Positions 8,224 through 19,679 of a stretch of 47,602 bases of DNA are shown in pieces; the first letter of the stretch is position 1; each line of letters starts with the position of its first letter. Location: NCBI GenBank assembly GCA_039179985.1, contig JBCDED010000021.1, positions 1 to 47,602 of the forward strand. Direction: 5' to 3'. The stretch comes from JBCCMQ01 sp039179985 (GTDB taxonomy: Bacteria > Pseudomonadota > Alphaproteobacteria > Rhodobacterales > Rhodobacteraceae). The notes beneath the pieces were generated by a model that saw nothing but the letters and a program-made list of their open reading frames with translations, ran no database searches and was not told the origin of the DNA. A program made the position numbers and the translations under genes.

Positions 8224-9743
8224 CGCACGGTCTCGGCTACATGCATGTCGTGGGCACCCCCCATCATCAGGCCGATTTCGTCGACGCTCAGCCCTTGAAC
8301 GGGGCGCGGCGCGGTCAGGCGCCCTTCGTTCAGCGCGGCAAAGCGGTCGGCGATCTCCATCAATTCGTCGAGATCCTGGCTGATCACCACAACCGCAGCG
8401 CCGCCCGACGCAAGATCAAGCAGCGCCTGCCGGATCGCCGCCGCCGCCGCCGCATCGACGCCCCAGGTGGGCTGGTTCACGACAAGGATTTTCGGATCCT
8501 GCAACACCTCGCGGCCAATGACGAATTTCTGCAGGTTGCCCCCCGACAGTGACCGCGCCGCGTGGGTCGGGCCCGGAGTGCGCACGTCGAACCCCGCGAT
8601 CACCTCTTCGGCAAAGCGGCGCGCCGCCGGCCAGTCAAGAAACCCGCGCGTGGCAAGGTTCTTGCGCACAACGCCGGTCATTGCAGCGTTTTCCGTCAGG
8701 CTCATATCGGGCGCGGCGGCATGGCCCAACCGTTCCTCAGGCGCGGCTAGGACGCCCAGCTTGCGGCGCTCGGTTGGCGGCAAGGTCCCGATGGGCGTCC
8801 CAAAGGCAAGGATGGCGGACGCCGGGCTGCGAATTTCGCCCGAAAGCGCGCCCAATAGTTCGTCTTGCCCGTTCCCTGCCACCCCGCCGATGCCCAGGAT
8901 TTCCCCGGCGCGCACGGTCACCGAAATGTCCTTAAGCGAGGTGCCGAATTGCGCGGGCGAAGCCACGGACAGCGCCTTAATCTCCAGCGCGTTCTCGCCT
9001 CTTTCATGTGGTGGCTTGTTGGGTTGATGCAGGCTCTGGCCGACCATCATCTCGGCCAGTTCACGTGCCGACTTCTCTCGTGGATCGCAGCGCCCCACCA
9101 CTTTTCCAAGGCGCAGTATCGTGGCGTTGTCACAAAGCGCGCGGATCTCTTCCAACTTGTGGCTGATGTAAAGGATCGACGTGCCCTCGGCTTTCAGCTT
9201 GCGCAGTGTTTGGAACAGGATCTCGACCTCTTGCGGTGTCAGGACCGATGTAGGTTCATCCATGATCAGAAGCTTCGGGTCCTGTAGCAGGCAACGGATG
9301 ATCTCAACGCGCTGCCGCTCGCCTGCCGAAAGATCGCCCACCAGTCGCTCGGGGTCGAGCGGCAGGCCATAGGTCTCGGATACCTCCGCGATCTGGCTCG
9401 ACAGAACCGCCTGTTTGGGCGGCGTTTCCATCCCAAGTGCGACGTTCTCGGCCACATTCAGCGCCTCGAAAAGCGAAAAATGCTGAAACACCATGGCAAT
9501 GCCGGTTGCCCGCGCCATGCTGGGGTTAGCCGGAACGTAGGGTGCTCCGCCGAAGGCCATCTCGCCATGATCGGGACGAATGAGCCCGTAGATCATTTTC
9601 ACCAAGGTCGACTTGCCCGCGCCGTTTTCGCCGAGCAGGGCGTGCACCTCGCCGGGTGCGATGTCGAAGGATACGTCATCGTTGGCGACGACGCCCGGAT
9701 AGGCCTTGGTCAGGCCCTGAAGCGAAAGAAGCGGCGCCGTCAT
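8220..9743 (-). CDS. ABC transporter ATPase with two nucleotide-binding domains (RbsA/YufO-like)
   Basis: 507 residues from the ATG at 9743, which overlaps the xdhC stop by 4 bases; the upstream part of the frame is antisense to xdhC. Domain 1 has Walker A GENGAGKST, signature LSAGERQRVEI and Walker B LLIMDEPTSVLTPQE. Domain 2 is degenerate in the way usual for this class: GVAGNGQDELL in place of a normal Walker A, signature LSGGNLQKFVIGRE, and Walker B ILVVNQPTWGVD with Asn-Gln where Asp-Glu is expected. Only site 1 is thus likely to hydrolyse ATP efficiently. It energises the two adjacent permeases. Confidence 0.9.
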   Translation of the reverse strand: MTAPLLSLQGLTKAYPGVVANDDVSFDIAPGEVHALLGENGAGKSTLVKMIYGLIRPDHGEMAFGGAPYVPANPSMARATGIAMVFQHFSLFEALNVAENVALGMETPPKQAVLSSQIAEVSETYGLPLDPERLVGDLSAGERQRVEIIRCLLQDPKLLIMDEPTSVLTPQEVEILFQTLRKLKAEGTSILYISHKLEEIRALCDNATILRLGKVVGRCDPREKSARELAEMMVGQSLHQPNKPPHERGENALEIKALSVASPAQFGTSLKDISVTVRAGEILGIGGVAGNGQDELLGALSGEIRSPASAILAFGTPIGTLPPTERRKLGVLAAPEERLGHAAAPDMSLTENAAMTGVVRKNLATRGFLDWPAARRFAEEVIAGFDVRTPGPTHAARSLSGGNLQKFVIGREVLQDPKILVVNQPTWGVDAAAAAAIRQALLDLASGGAAVVVISQDLDELMEIADRFAALNEGRLTAPRPVQGLSVDEIGLMMGGAHDMHVAETVR

Positions 9744-10657
9744 TCCGCGGCCTCCGTCCGAAAGGGGTGCGCGAGAGTTCGCAGAAGATCGACCGACACG
9801 CCAAGCGCGATGGCTTGGGGTGCCTTCCCGAGGGACGGATCGCCAATGGGGCAGGTGATGCGCGCTACCGCGCTTTCGCTGTGTCCGAGGGACAAAAGGC
9901 GCTTGCGGAAACGTGCCCATTTGGTGGCTGATCCGATCAGGCCGCAAAACCGAAAGGACCGCCCGAGAATTGCCGCACAAATCTCAAGATCATGGGCGTG
10001 GGAGTAGGTCATCACATAGTGGAAAGCGCCGGGCGGTGCATGACGCACGGCGCGTGCGGGCTCGGCTGCCACCAGACCTTCGGTCTCCGGGGGCAATCCT
10101 GCAAGCCGCTCCGCTGCGGTGTCGATGACCGTCACCGCGACCTCCGGTACTGGCGCAAGCACTGCCGCAAGGGCGCGTCCCACATGTCCGGCGCCATAGA
10201 CCCAGACCGGCAGACTGTCGGGGCCGAACGCTTCGCAGAGCCACCCGCCGCTGAGCAGGATGTCGCCAGTGAAGGCGGGCGGCGGCGTTGATGTGACGGA
10301 AACCGGGCGTGATACGTGGCCGCCCACGGCGCGGGACGCCAGATCGCGCAGGGACGCCCCATCGAAGACCTCTGTCACAAGCGTGACCGCCCCACCGCAG
10401 CACTGTGCCAGAGCCGGACCAAGCGCTTGGTTGTCCACCCGCGCTGTCGCTCCCTGCGCCAGCATCTGGCGGGCGGACTCGGTGGCGCGATACTCTAGCG
10501 CGCCGCCGCCGATACTACCCGACTGGCCGTCCCTCCAAACCAGCATCGCGGTGCCTGCCTCTCTGGGGGTCGACCCTTTGTGATAGGCGATGACGATGCG
10601 CGCGACGCGGGTATGCGCATCGACCGCGCGGGTCAGGCGGGCGAGGTCGAAACTCAT
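9740..10657 (-). CDS. xdhC: Xanthine dehydrogenase accessory protein XdhC
   Basis: 305 residues. The N-terminal XdhC/CoxI domain has RIVIAYHKGSTPREAGTAML and SGSIGGGALEYRA. The C-terminal Rossmann-like domain has PVWVYGAGHVGRALAAVLA. In R. capsulatus XdhC binds molybdenum cofactor, favours its sulfuration and inserts it into XdhB; the same role follows here. It overlaps xdhB upstream and the transporter ATPase downstream by 4 bases each, so maturation factor and importer are translated from one message. Confidence 0.93.
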   Translation of the reverse strand: MSFDLARLTRAVDAHTRVARIVIAYHKGSTPREAGTAMLVWRDGQSGSIGGGALEYRATESARQMLAQGATARVDNQALGPALAQCCGGAVTLVTEVFDGASLRDLASRAVGGHVSRPVSVTSTPPPAFTGDILLSGGWLCEAFGPDSLPVWVYGAGHVGRALAAVLAPVPEVAVTVIDTAAERLAGLPPETEGLVAAEPARAVRHAPPGAFHYVMTYSHAHDLEICAAILGRSFRFCGLIGSATKWARFRKRLLSLGHSESAVARITCPIGDPSLGKAPQAIALGVSVDLLRTLAHPFRTEAAE

Positions 10658-12941
10658 GTGGTGCCTCGCGCCCGCGCCACGGCGGCCAGAACCTCTTCCG
10701 GTGTCGCGGGGGCCTGCAGGTTCGGGTAGGCCGGGCCGCAGGCGGCAGCGGCGTCCGACAGTGCCAGAAACGCCGAGATCCCCAGCATCAGTGGCGGCTC
10801 GCCCACGGCTTTGGAGCGATAGATGGTGTCTTCCCGGTTCTCTGCGTCCCAGAGCGACACGTTGAACACATCGGGCCGGTCTGAGCAGGCCGGGATCTTG
10901 TAGGTGGAGGGCGCGTGGGTACGCAGGCGGCCTTTGCTGTCCCAGACCAGTTCCTCGGTCGTCAGCCAGCCGGCGCCCTGCACGTAGCCGCCTTCGATCT
11001 GGCCGATATCGAGTGCCGGGTTCAGCGAGGCGCCACAGTCATGCAGGATGTCTGTGCGCAGGATGCGGTTTTCACCCGTCAGGTTATCGATCACCACCTC
11101 GGTCACTGCGGCGCCATAGGCGAAGTAGAAAAATGGTCGCCCTGTTCCCTTTATCCGGTCCCAGACGATCTTGGGCGTTTTGTAGAAACCCGTCGCGCTC
11201 AGGCTGACGCGGTCCATGTAGGCGGCTTTCACAACTTCGGCGAAGGGCGTAGACTGGCCGCCCAGATGCACGGCATCGTCCGCGAACCGCACCTCTGCCG
11301 CCTCGGCCTGATGCCGTTCGGCCCAGAACATGGCCAGACGGTCGCGGATCTCGTCGCAGGCGGCTTTGACCGCCATGCCGTTCAGATCCGACCCGGACGA
11401 GGCCGCCGTGGCCGAGGTATTGGGCACCTTGGCTGTATCCGTGGCGGTGATTTTGACCTGCTCAAGCGAGACACCGAAGCGGCTGGCAGCGACCTGCGCC
11501 ACTTTCTGAAACAGGCCCTGGCCCATCTCGGTGCCGCCATGGTTCATGTGGATCGACCCGTCCTGATAGACATGGACAAGCGCGCCCGCCTGGTTGAGGT
11601 GGGTCAGCGTAAAGCTGATGCCGAATTTCACCGGTGTCAGAGCGATCCCCTTTTTCAACACGGGGCTAGTGTCGTTCCACTGGCGTATGGCGGCCCGCCG
11701 GGCGGCATAGTTGCTGGTGACGGCGAGCTTTTCGGTCAGAGGATCGAGGATGCAGTCCTCGACCGTCATGTGATACGGCGTCACGGTCCGCGCCTTGGCG
11801 GGAGAGGGGTCGTAGTAGTTCAGTCGCCGCACCGCCAGCGGGTCCTTTCCAAGCGCGTGGGCAATGTGGTCGATCACGCGCTCGATCCCCAGAACGCCCT
11901 GCGGACCGCCGAAGCCGCGGAACGCCGTATGCGACTGTGTGTTAGTGCGCAGCCGGTGGCTGGTGATCCGCACTTGGCGCAGGAAGTAGGCGTTGTCGGC
12001 GTGCAGCATCGCCCGGTCGGACACCGGCAGGCTGAGGTCCATGGACCAACCGCAGTCCGAGCACTGCTCGAACACGATGCCCTCGATACGCCCGCATGCA
12101 TCCATTCCGACCCGGTAATCGATGCGGAAGGGGTGCCGTTTACCGGTGATGGCCATGTCGTCGTCGCGGTCGTAGCGCATCTTGCAGGCGCGTCCCGTAA
12201 GCCGAGCTGCAACCGCGCAAATCACCGCCAGCGCGTTGCCCTGGCTTTCCTTGCCGCCGAAGCCGCCCCCCATCCGGCGAACCTCTACCCGCACGGCGTT
12301 CATTGGCAGGCCAAGCGCATCCGCGACCTTGTGCTGAACCTCGGTCGGATGCTGCGAAGACGAATGGACGATCATGTCCCCGCCTTCCTGCGGCAGAGCG
12401 AGCGCGGCCTGACCTTCGAGGTAGAAATGCTCTTGCCCGCCGATCTCGATCCGCCCTTCGATCCGGTGCGCCGCCGCAGCGATTGCCGCGTCCGGATCGC
12501 CGCGCCCGTAAATGCGCGGCCCGTCCTCGTATCGGCTGCCTGCCGCAAGAGCGGCGTCAATACTCAGAAGCGGGGGACGCTCGCTGTATGTGACCCTCCC
12601 CCTTCGCGCTGCGGCTCTGGCGGCAAGGTGGCTTTCCGCGACAACGGCGAAGATCGGTTGACCGACGTAATGAACTGCCCCTTCGGCCAAAAGGGGCTCG
12701 TGGTACGGTGAGGGGGAAACATCGTTGGCAGCGGGCAGATCGTCTGCCGTCAGAACGGCAACTACGCCCGGTGCGGCGGTGACCTCGGCGAGGTCGAGCG
12801 CTGTGATCTCGCCATGGGCGATGTCCGACGTCCCGAAGGCGACGTGCAGCGTGCCGGCGGGCACCGGAATATCGTCGACATACCGCGCCTCTCCGGTCAC
12901 ATGGAGTGCCGCCGCGTCATGTGGCAGGGGCTTTGCAACGC

Positions 12942-12945
<4 letters not shown>
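10654..12945 (-). CDS. xdhB: Xanthine dehydrogenase large (molybdopterin-binding) subunit
   Basis: 763 residues, close to the R. capsulatus XdhB length. The Mo-pterin subunit oxidises hypoxanthine/xanthine to urate and passes electrons to XdhA. Active-site elements are visible: MGGGFGGKES with Glu233, SDRAMLHADNAY with Arg311, FRGFGGPQG with Arg343, and KAVGEPPLMLG with Glu716, the base that activates the Mo-OH. These match GluB232, ArgB310 and GluB730 of the R. capsulatus enzyme as I recall them, which supports a true purine hydroxylase rather than a CO dehydrogenase-like paralogue. It overlaps xdhA and xdhC by 4 bases. Confidence 0.95.
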
Positions 12946-14324
<1,379 letters not shown>

Positions 14325-14611
14325 GTGCCAAAACCCGCCGCTTTCTTTTGCACTGGGCCCCGGTCCGACCCCCCGATGCGGCGTAAAGAGGTCCGACAGC
14401 CCGCTGGCCAGAGCCGAGAAAACCGTGAAACGCGGGCGTTTGCAAGCCCGTGCTGGCGACCTAACGCCGCGTCTTGCGACATATGCCTGCTTATTGTGCG
14501 AACGGCGAACCTGAGCGCCTGTTGCGGATCGTTGCCGTCCCGCAGGCCTGGGGCGCAGAAGGACCATCGATTGCCCTTCTCAAGGGCGCAGCCGCAACAT
14601 ATGGTTTTGCC
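14325..14611. promoter_or_regulatory. Divergent intergenic region between xdhA and dnaE
   Basis: This 287-base gap must hold the promoters of both the leftward purine operon and rightward dnaE. Visible elements are a direct repeat of GCRACATATG (14476-14485 and 14594-14603), a perfect GCCCTT-CTC-AAGGGC hairpin at 14573-14587 just ahead of dnaE, and a small CGGGC/GCCCG inverted repeat at 14433-14450. I see no convincing -35/-10 pair or known regulator box. Confidence 0.4.
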
Positions 14612-17600
14612 ATGGGCAACGATCCGCGATTCATCCACCTCCGCCTGCATACGGAGTATTCGCTTCTGGAAGGCGCCGTGCGCACCAAGGGGCTGGCGAA
14701 ACTGGCCGCGGACGCCGGTATGCCCGCCGTCGCCGTGACGGACACCAACAACATGTTCTGCGCACTGGAGTTTTCGGAAAGCGCGGCGAAAACAGGCGTC
14801 CAGCCAATTATCGGCTGCCAGATCGATGTGGCCTACCTGACGGCCCGACCGGGGGACAGGCCAAAGGCCCCGGCGCCCCTCGTTCTGCTGGCGCAGTCGC
14901 GGCGCGGCTATGAAAACCTGATGAAGCTGAACAGCTTTGCCTATCTTGATTCCGAGCGGCCCTTCGTGAGCGTGACGGTCGAAGAACTGGCGGCCTGCGG
15001 TGAAGACCTGATTTGCCTGACCGGCGGCCCAGGTGGCCCTTTGGGGTCGCTTATCGCAAACGGTCAGACGGAGGCGGCAGAGGCGTTTCTGGAGCGCCTG
15101 AAGAGCATTTATGCGGATCGCCTCTATATCGAGTTGCAGCGCCACCCGGGAGAAAGCGGCGCGCAGGAGGTCGAAGCGCTGACCGAGCGCGGACATGTGG
15201 AGCTGGCCTATGCCCACGATCTGCCGCTGGTGGCGACCAATGACGTCTATTTCCCCGAACCAACGATGTACGAGGCCCATGACGCGCTGATCTGCATTGC
15301 CGAAGGGGCCTATGTGGACCAGCAGGCGCCGCGCCGTCGCCTAACGGCGCAGCACTACTTCAAAACGCCACAGGAGATGGCGACCCTCTTTGCCGACCTG
15401 CCTGAGGCCATCGACAATACGGTCGAAATCGCCCGACGCTGCGCCTTCCGCGCTCGCAAGCACGATCCGATCCTGCCGAAGTTCGCCGACGACGAAGTTG
15501 AGGAACTCAGGCGACAGGCACAGGATGGCCTGAAGGCCCGACTTGCGGTCATCCCCCACGCTGCGTCTATGGAAGACTACCAAGCGCGCCTTGAGTTTGA
15601 GCTTGGCATCATCGAAGGCATGGGCTTTCCGGGCTACTTTCTGATCGTTGCCGACTTCATCAAATGGGCCAAAGATCAAGGCATTCCCGTTGGCCCCGGT
15701 CGTGGATCGGGTGCGGGCAGCCTCGTGGCCTATGCGCTGACGATCACCGACCTTGATCCCCTGCGTTATAGCCTGCTCTTCGAGCGCTTCCTCAACCCCG
15801 AGCGAGTGTCGATGCCGGATTTCGACATCGACTTCTGCATGGACCGCCGGGAAGAGGTCATTCGCTACGTGCAGGAAAAGTACGGGCGGGAGAAGGTCGG
15901 GCAAATCATCACCTTCGGCGCCCTTTTGTCGAAAGCCGCGGTGCGCGATGTGGGTCGCGTGCTCCAGATGCCCTATGGGCAGGTGGACCGCCTGTCCAAG
16001 ATGATCCCCGTCGAAGGCGTCAAGCCCGTCAGCATCCAAAAGGCGCTGGCCGACGAGCCTCGCCTGCGCGAAGAAGCAAAGCGCGAAGAGGTTGTGGACA
16101 GGCTTCTGACCTATGGTCAGCAGGTAGAGGGGCTTTTGCGCAATGCCTCTACCCATGCCGCGGGCGTGGTGATCGGCGACCGGGCGCTTGACGAACTGGT
16201 CCCGCTCTACCGCGATCCCAAGTCGGAGATGCCCGCAACCCAGTTCAACATGAAATGGGTCGAGCAAGCCGGGCTGGTGAAGTTCGACTTTCTGGGCCTA
16301 AAGACACTGACGGTCATTCAGAACGCGCTCGATATTCTTGCGGGGCAGGGGCGCGAGGTCGATATCGACCGCATCCCGCTCGACGACGAAAAAACCTACA
16401 AACTATATTCCGACGCCCGCACTGTGGCCGTGTTCCAGGTGGAAAGCTCGGGAATGATGGATGCTCTGAAGCGCATGAAGCCAACGTGCATCGAGGATAT
16501 CATCGCGCTTGTGGCGCTCTACCGGCCCGGCCCGATGGAGAACATCCCGACGTTCTGCGAGGTGAAGAACGAACTGCGCGCACGCGAATTCCTACACCCC
16601 TCGATCGACCACATCCTCGACGAAACCCAAGGCATCATCGTCTACCAGGAACAGGTGATGCAGATCGCCCAGGAGATGGCGGGCTACTCCCTTGGGGGCG
16701 CAGACCTTTTGCGGCGCGCCATGGGCAAGAAGATCAAGGAAGCAATGGACGCCGAAAAGCCGAAGTTCCTGAAAGGCTCAGCGGAAAACGGTGTGGACAA
16801 GGCGAAGGCGACCGAGGTCTGGGACCTCTTGGAGAAATTCGCCAACTACGGCTTCAACAAATCCCACGCCGCCGCCTATGCGGTGGTCAGCTACCAGACG
16901 GCCTGGCTGAAGGCGAACCATCCCGTGGAGTTCATGGCAGGTGTTATGAACTGCGATCTGCACTTGACCGAAAAGCTGGCGGTCTACGCCGACGAAGTCC
17001 GCAAGCCGCAAGGTCGCGGCGGCCTCGGGATCGAGATCGTTCCGCCCTGCGTGAACCGGGCAGATGCCGTGTTTTCCGTTGTGGACGACAAGGTCGTCTA
17101 TGCCCTTGGCGCGCTCAAGAACGTGGGAGCTGAAGCCATGAAGCTGATCACCGAAGGCCGGGGCGATGCGCCCTTTGCCACGGTGTTTGATCTGGCGCGG
17201 CGGGTGGATCTCAAGCGAGTGGGCAAGCGGCCTCTTGAAATGCTGGCGCGTTCCGGCGCCTTCGATCAGCTCGACCCGAACCGCCGCCGCGTTTTCGAAA
17301 ACCTCGACGCGCTCGTCGCCTATTCTGCCGCGGTCCATGATCAGCAGAACTCGAACCAGGTTTCGCTTTTTGGCGACAGTGGAGACGATCTGCCCGAACC
17401 CCGCATCATGCCCTTTGACGACTGGCTGCCTGCCGAACGTCTGGCCGAGGAATTCACCGCCGTTGGTTTTTATCTCTCGGGTCACCCGCTTGACGACTAC
17501 ATGCCGCGCCTGAAACGTGACGGTGTGCAGACGCTGGAAGAGGTCACCAGAACCGCCGAACGAGCGCCAGCCATCGCCAAGATGGCGGGAACGGTGGCCA

Positions 17601-18097
17601 GCCGGCAGGAACGGAAGTCCGCGCGCGGCAACCGCTTTGCCTTCGTGCAACTGAGCGATCCGACGGGCCAGTATGAAGTGACCATGTTCTCGGAAACCCT
17701 CGAAGCTTCGCGCGATTTCCTCGACAGCGGTAGCCGGGTTCTTCTGACCGTCGAGGCGACCATGGAGGCCGATCAGCTCAAGCTGCTCGCCAAGGGCGCC
17801 AAACCCATCGACACCGCCATCGAAGGCGGCGGCGCCGGTCTGCGTGTGTTTATCGAAGATGTCGTCGCTATCGATCCGGTCTGGTCGGTCCTGAGCCGGG
17901 CCGCCGCCGACAATGGCAACACGCGTATTCTTGGGCCGGTGACGCTCTGCGCGATGGCCGGCGACGACCTCGGCGAGGTGGACCTCGCGTTGCCCGGCGA
18001 TTTCCCCGTGACGCCCCAGGTCAAAGGTGCACTGAAATCTCTGCCCGGGGTGATGACCGTCGAAGACGTCTTTGATATGGCCGGACCTCTCCGGTGA
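14612..18097 (+). CDS. dnaE: DNA polymerase III alpha subunit
   Basis: 1161 residues from the ATG at 14612, the same length as E. coli DnaE (1160). An upstream in-frame ATG at 14474 would add 46 unlike residues. It starts with the PHP domain (FIHLRLHTEYSLLEGAVRTK). The palm has MPDFDIDF with catalytic Asp405 and Asp407, and Asp559 in KFDFLGLKTL. GPGRGSGAGSL is near residue 370. The internal beta-clamp motif QVSLF is at 916-920. An OB fold follows (GTVASRQERKSARGNRFAF). It is the replicative polymerase. The ribosome site before ATG is weak, so translation may be modest. It is coupled by overlap to the next membrane-protein gene. Confidence 0.96.
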   Translation: MGNDPRFIHLRLHTEYSLLEGAVRTKGLAKLAADAGMPAVAVTDTNNMFCALEFSESAAKTGVQPIIGCQIDVAYLTARPGDRPKAPAPLVLLAQSRRGYENLMKLNSFAYLDSERPFVSVTVEELAACGEDLICLTGGPGGPLGSLIANGQTEAAEAFLERLKSIYADRLYIELQRHPGESGAQEVEALTERGHVELAYAHDLPLVATNDVYFPEPTMYEAHDALICIAEGAYVDQQAPRRRLTAQHYFKTPQEMATLFADLPEAIDNTVEIARRCAFRARKHDPILPKFADDEVEELRRQAQDGLKARLAVIPHAASMEDYQARLEFELGIIEGMGFPGYFLIVADFIKWAKDQGIPVGPGRGSGAGSLVAYALTITDLDPLRYSLLFERFLNPERVSMPDFDIDFCMDRREEVIRYVQEKYGREKVGQIITFGALLSKAAVRDVGRVLQMPYGQVDRLSKMIPVEGVKPVSIQKALADEPRLREEAKREEVVDRLLTYGQQVEGLLRNASTHAAGVVIGDRALDELVPLYRDPKSEMPATQFNMKWVEQAGLVKFDFLGLKTLTVIQNALDILAGQGREVDIDRIPLDDEKTYKLYSDARTVAVFQVESSGMMDALKRMKPTCIEDIIALVALYRPGPMENIPTFCEVKNELRAREFLHPSIDHILDETQGIIVYQEQVMQIAQEMAGYSLGGADLLRRAMGKKIKEAMDAEKPKFLKGSAENGVDKAKATEVWDLLEKFANYGFNKSHAAAYAVVSYQTAWLKANHPVEFMAGVMNCDLHLTEKLAVYADEVRKPQGRGGLGIEIVPPCVNRADAVFSVVDDKVVYALGALKNVGAEAMKLITEGRGDAPFATVFDLARRVDLKRVGKRPLEMLARSGAFDQLDPNRRRVFENLDALVAYSAAVHDQQNSNQVSLFGDSGDDLPEPRIMPFDDWLPAERLAEEFTAVGFYLSGHPLDDYMPRLKRDGVQTLEEVTRTAERAPAIAKMAGTVASRQERKSARGNRFAFVQLSDPTGQYEVTMFSETLEASRDFLDSGSRVLLTVEATMEADQLKLLAKGAKPIDTAIEGGGAGLRVFIEDVVAIDPVWSVLSRAAADNGNTRILGPVTLCAMAGDDLGEVDLALPGDFPVTPQVKGALKSLPGVMTVEDVFDMAGPLR

Positions 18098-19653
18098 CCT
18101 TCATGCGCGATATACGCATGGCTTTCCTGGTGGCGGTTGCGGCCAGTGCGTTAACGGGCGCCATCCTGCGCGCCGGTGTCGGTTTCGACGACGCCAACAT
18201 TACGATGAACTACGCAGAGAACATCGCGCACGGACACGGCTATGTCTATTTCGTCGGCGGTGAGCGGGTTGAAGGCTCAACTTCGGCGCTCTGGACGGCC
18301 ATCAATACGCTTGCGTTCTCGTTATTTGGTCGGGCCGAGGTTTTTCTGGCGCTTCTGGGTTTTTGTCTGGGGGCTGGCACTGTCCTTGTGACAATGCGCA
18401 TCGCCCGCCACATCGCGGATCTCGCCGGTCACGACGGCGGCGCCGCGGCCGCCGCGGCCTGTCTGACGTTTCTAGCCTTTCCAACATTCTGGGGCTGGGC
18501 GGTCTGGAGCTATATGGACGTCACGCTCTGGGTGTTCCTGAACGCCTTGGCATTCTTGCTATTGCTGAAATTGCCCGCTTCCTCCGGTTCTCGGAGCACG
18601 GCGGGTTTCATTGCCGTTCTGGTCCTGGTGGCGTTTTGCCGTCCAGAAGGCGTCGCGGCTGGTCTGGGTTTCTCGGGTTTGGCCGTTCTGCTCGTCTGGG
18701 GCGATGATGCCTGGCGTGCCCTTCGAACTGGCGCAGTGTCCGGGCTGGCTGTTCTCGTCGCGGTCGGCGCCCTGACCGCCCTTCGGCTGAGCTACTTCGG
18801 GGTCCCCGTTCCGAACACCTTCTATGCCAAGGTGTCCACCAGCTACCTCGATCAACTGGCATATGGATTTTACTACGTCTGGACATTCCTTTTCCATCCT
18901 TTGAATGCGGTGCTGGTCCTTGGCTTTTTGGCCGCCCTGCCCGTGGGCCTGCGCACGGGAGGCGGCTTTTTGCGCGCGTTTCTGGCAGCGCTGGCCTTGG
19001 TTCTGGCCGGCGCAGCCATGTACGCCGTGCTTGGCGGCGATCACTTTGGCGGGCATCGCTTCTTGCAGATGTTCCTACCGCTCATGATCCCCTTCGCCAT
19101 TCTTCCAGTGCTCAGCGCGTTGGGGTGGGTGGATGCGCGCCTGTCAGGGCGGCTTCCGGTCCATGCGGTTGCGGCTGGCCTGGCGATCCTCGCGGCCTGG
19201 TCTGCCTACATACGCAATGGGGGCTACCTGTGGCGCGAGCTTTTGATCGCGAGGGAAGGTCGCGAAGTGGGGCAGCGTCTGAATGCCTACCCCGGCACAC
19301 CGTCGGTGGGCATCGTAGCTGCTGGCGGAATTTCAATGACCTATGACGGCCCGATCTACGATCTGATGGGGCTCAACTGGACAAAGATGGCTATGGCCGG
19401 CCGCGACCACACCGGGCGCCCCAAGAACCACGGCGGGTTCGACCGCGACGTGTTCTTTGAGGAACTGCCTGCGCTGATCGCCCCGGCGCTGGGGGGATGC
19501 GACAAAGAGGCGGTCCAGTCGCGGCGCACGCTTGAGATCGTGCTGCAAGACCTGTTGCGCGATCCCCGGTTTACGTCTCTTTATGAGTTCGAATGCCTGA
19601 ACGACGTCGGTTTCTTTCGGCTCAAAGATCTTCCGTCACCTCAAGACGGCTAG
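18094..19653 (+). CDS. Multi-pass membrane protein, GT-C glycosyltransferase-like
   Basis: 519 residues if the GTG at 18094 (GTGA overlap with dnaE) is used. ATGs at 18103 and 18118 are alternatives, and the start is uncertain. About ten hydrophobic helices fill residues 5-370. The first external loop has VGFDDANITMNYAENIAHGH and ERVEGSTSALWTAI, the FDD...N..GHG...EG.TS pattern seen in polyprenyl-phosphate-dependent GT-C mannosyl/arabinosyl transferases. The C-terminal about 150 residues form an extramembrane domain with cysteines near CDKEAV and FECLND. The likely role is transfer of a sugar to a lipid or cell-surface glycan; donor and acceptor are unknown. Confidence 0.65.
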   Translation: MTFMRDIRMAFLVAVAASALTGAILRAGVGFDDANITMNYAENIAHGHGYVYFVGGERVEGSTSALWTAINTLAFSLFGRAEVFLALLGFCLGAGTVLVTMRIARHIADLAGHDGGAAAAAACLTFLAFPTFWGWAVWSYMDVTLWVFLNALAFLLLLKLPASSGSRSTAGFIAVLVLVAFCRPEGVAAGLGFSGLAVLLVWGDDAWRALRTGAVSGLAVLVAVGALTALRLSYFGVPVPNTFYAKVSTSYLDQLAYGFYYVWTFLFHPLNAVLVLGFLAALPVGLRTGGGFLRAFLAALALVLAGAAMYAVLGGDHFGGHRFLQMFLPLMIPFAILPVLSALGWVDARLSGRLPVHAVAAGLAILAAWSAYIRNGGYLWRELLIAREGREVGQRLNAYPGTPSVGIVAAGGISMTYDGPIYDLMGLNWTKMAMAGRDHTGRPKNHGGFDRDVFFEELPALIAPALGGCDKEAVQSRRTLEIVLQDLLRDPRFTSLYEFECLNDVGFFRLKDLPSPQDG

Positions 19654-19679
19654 GCGCAGGCGGGAGAGATCGACCTGAT

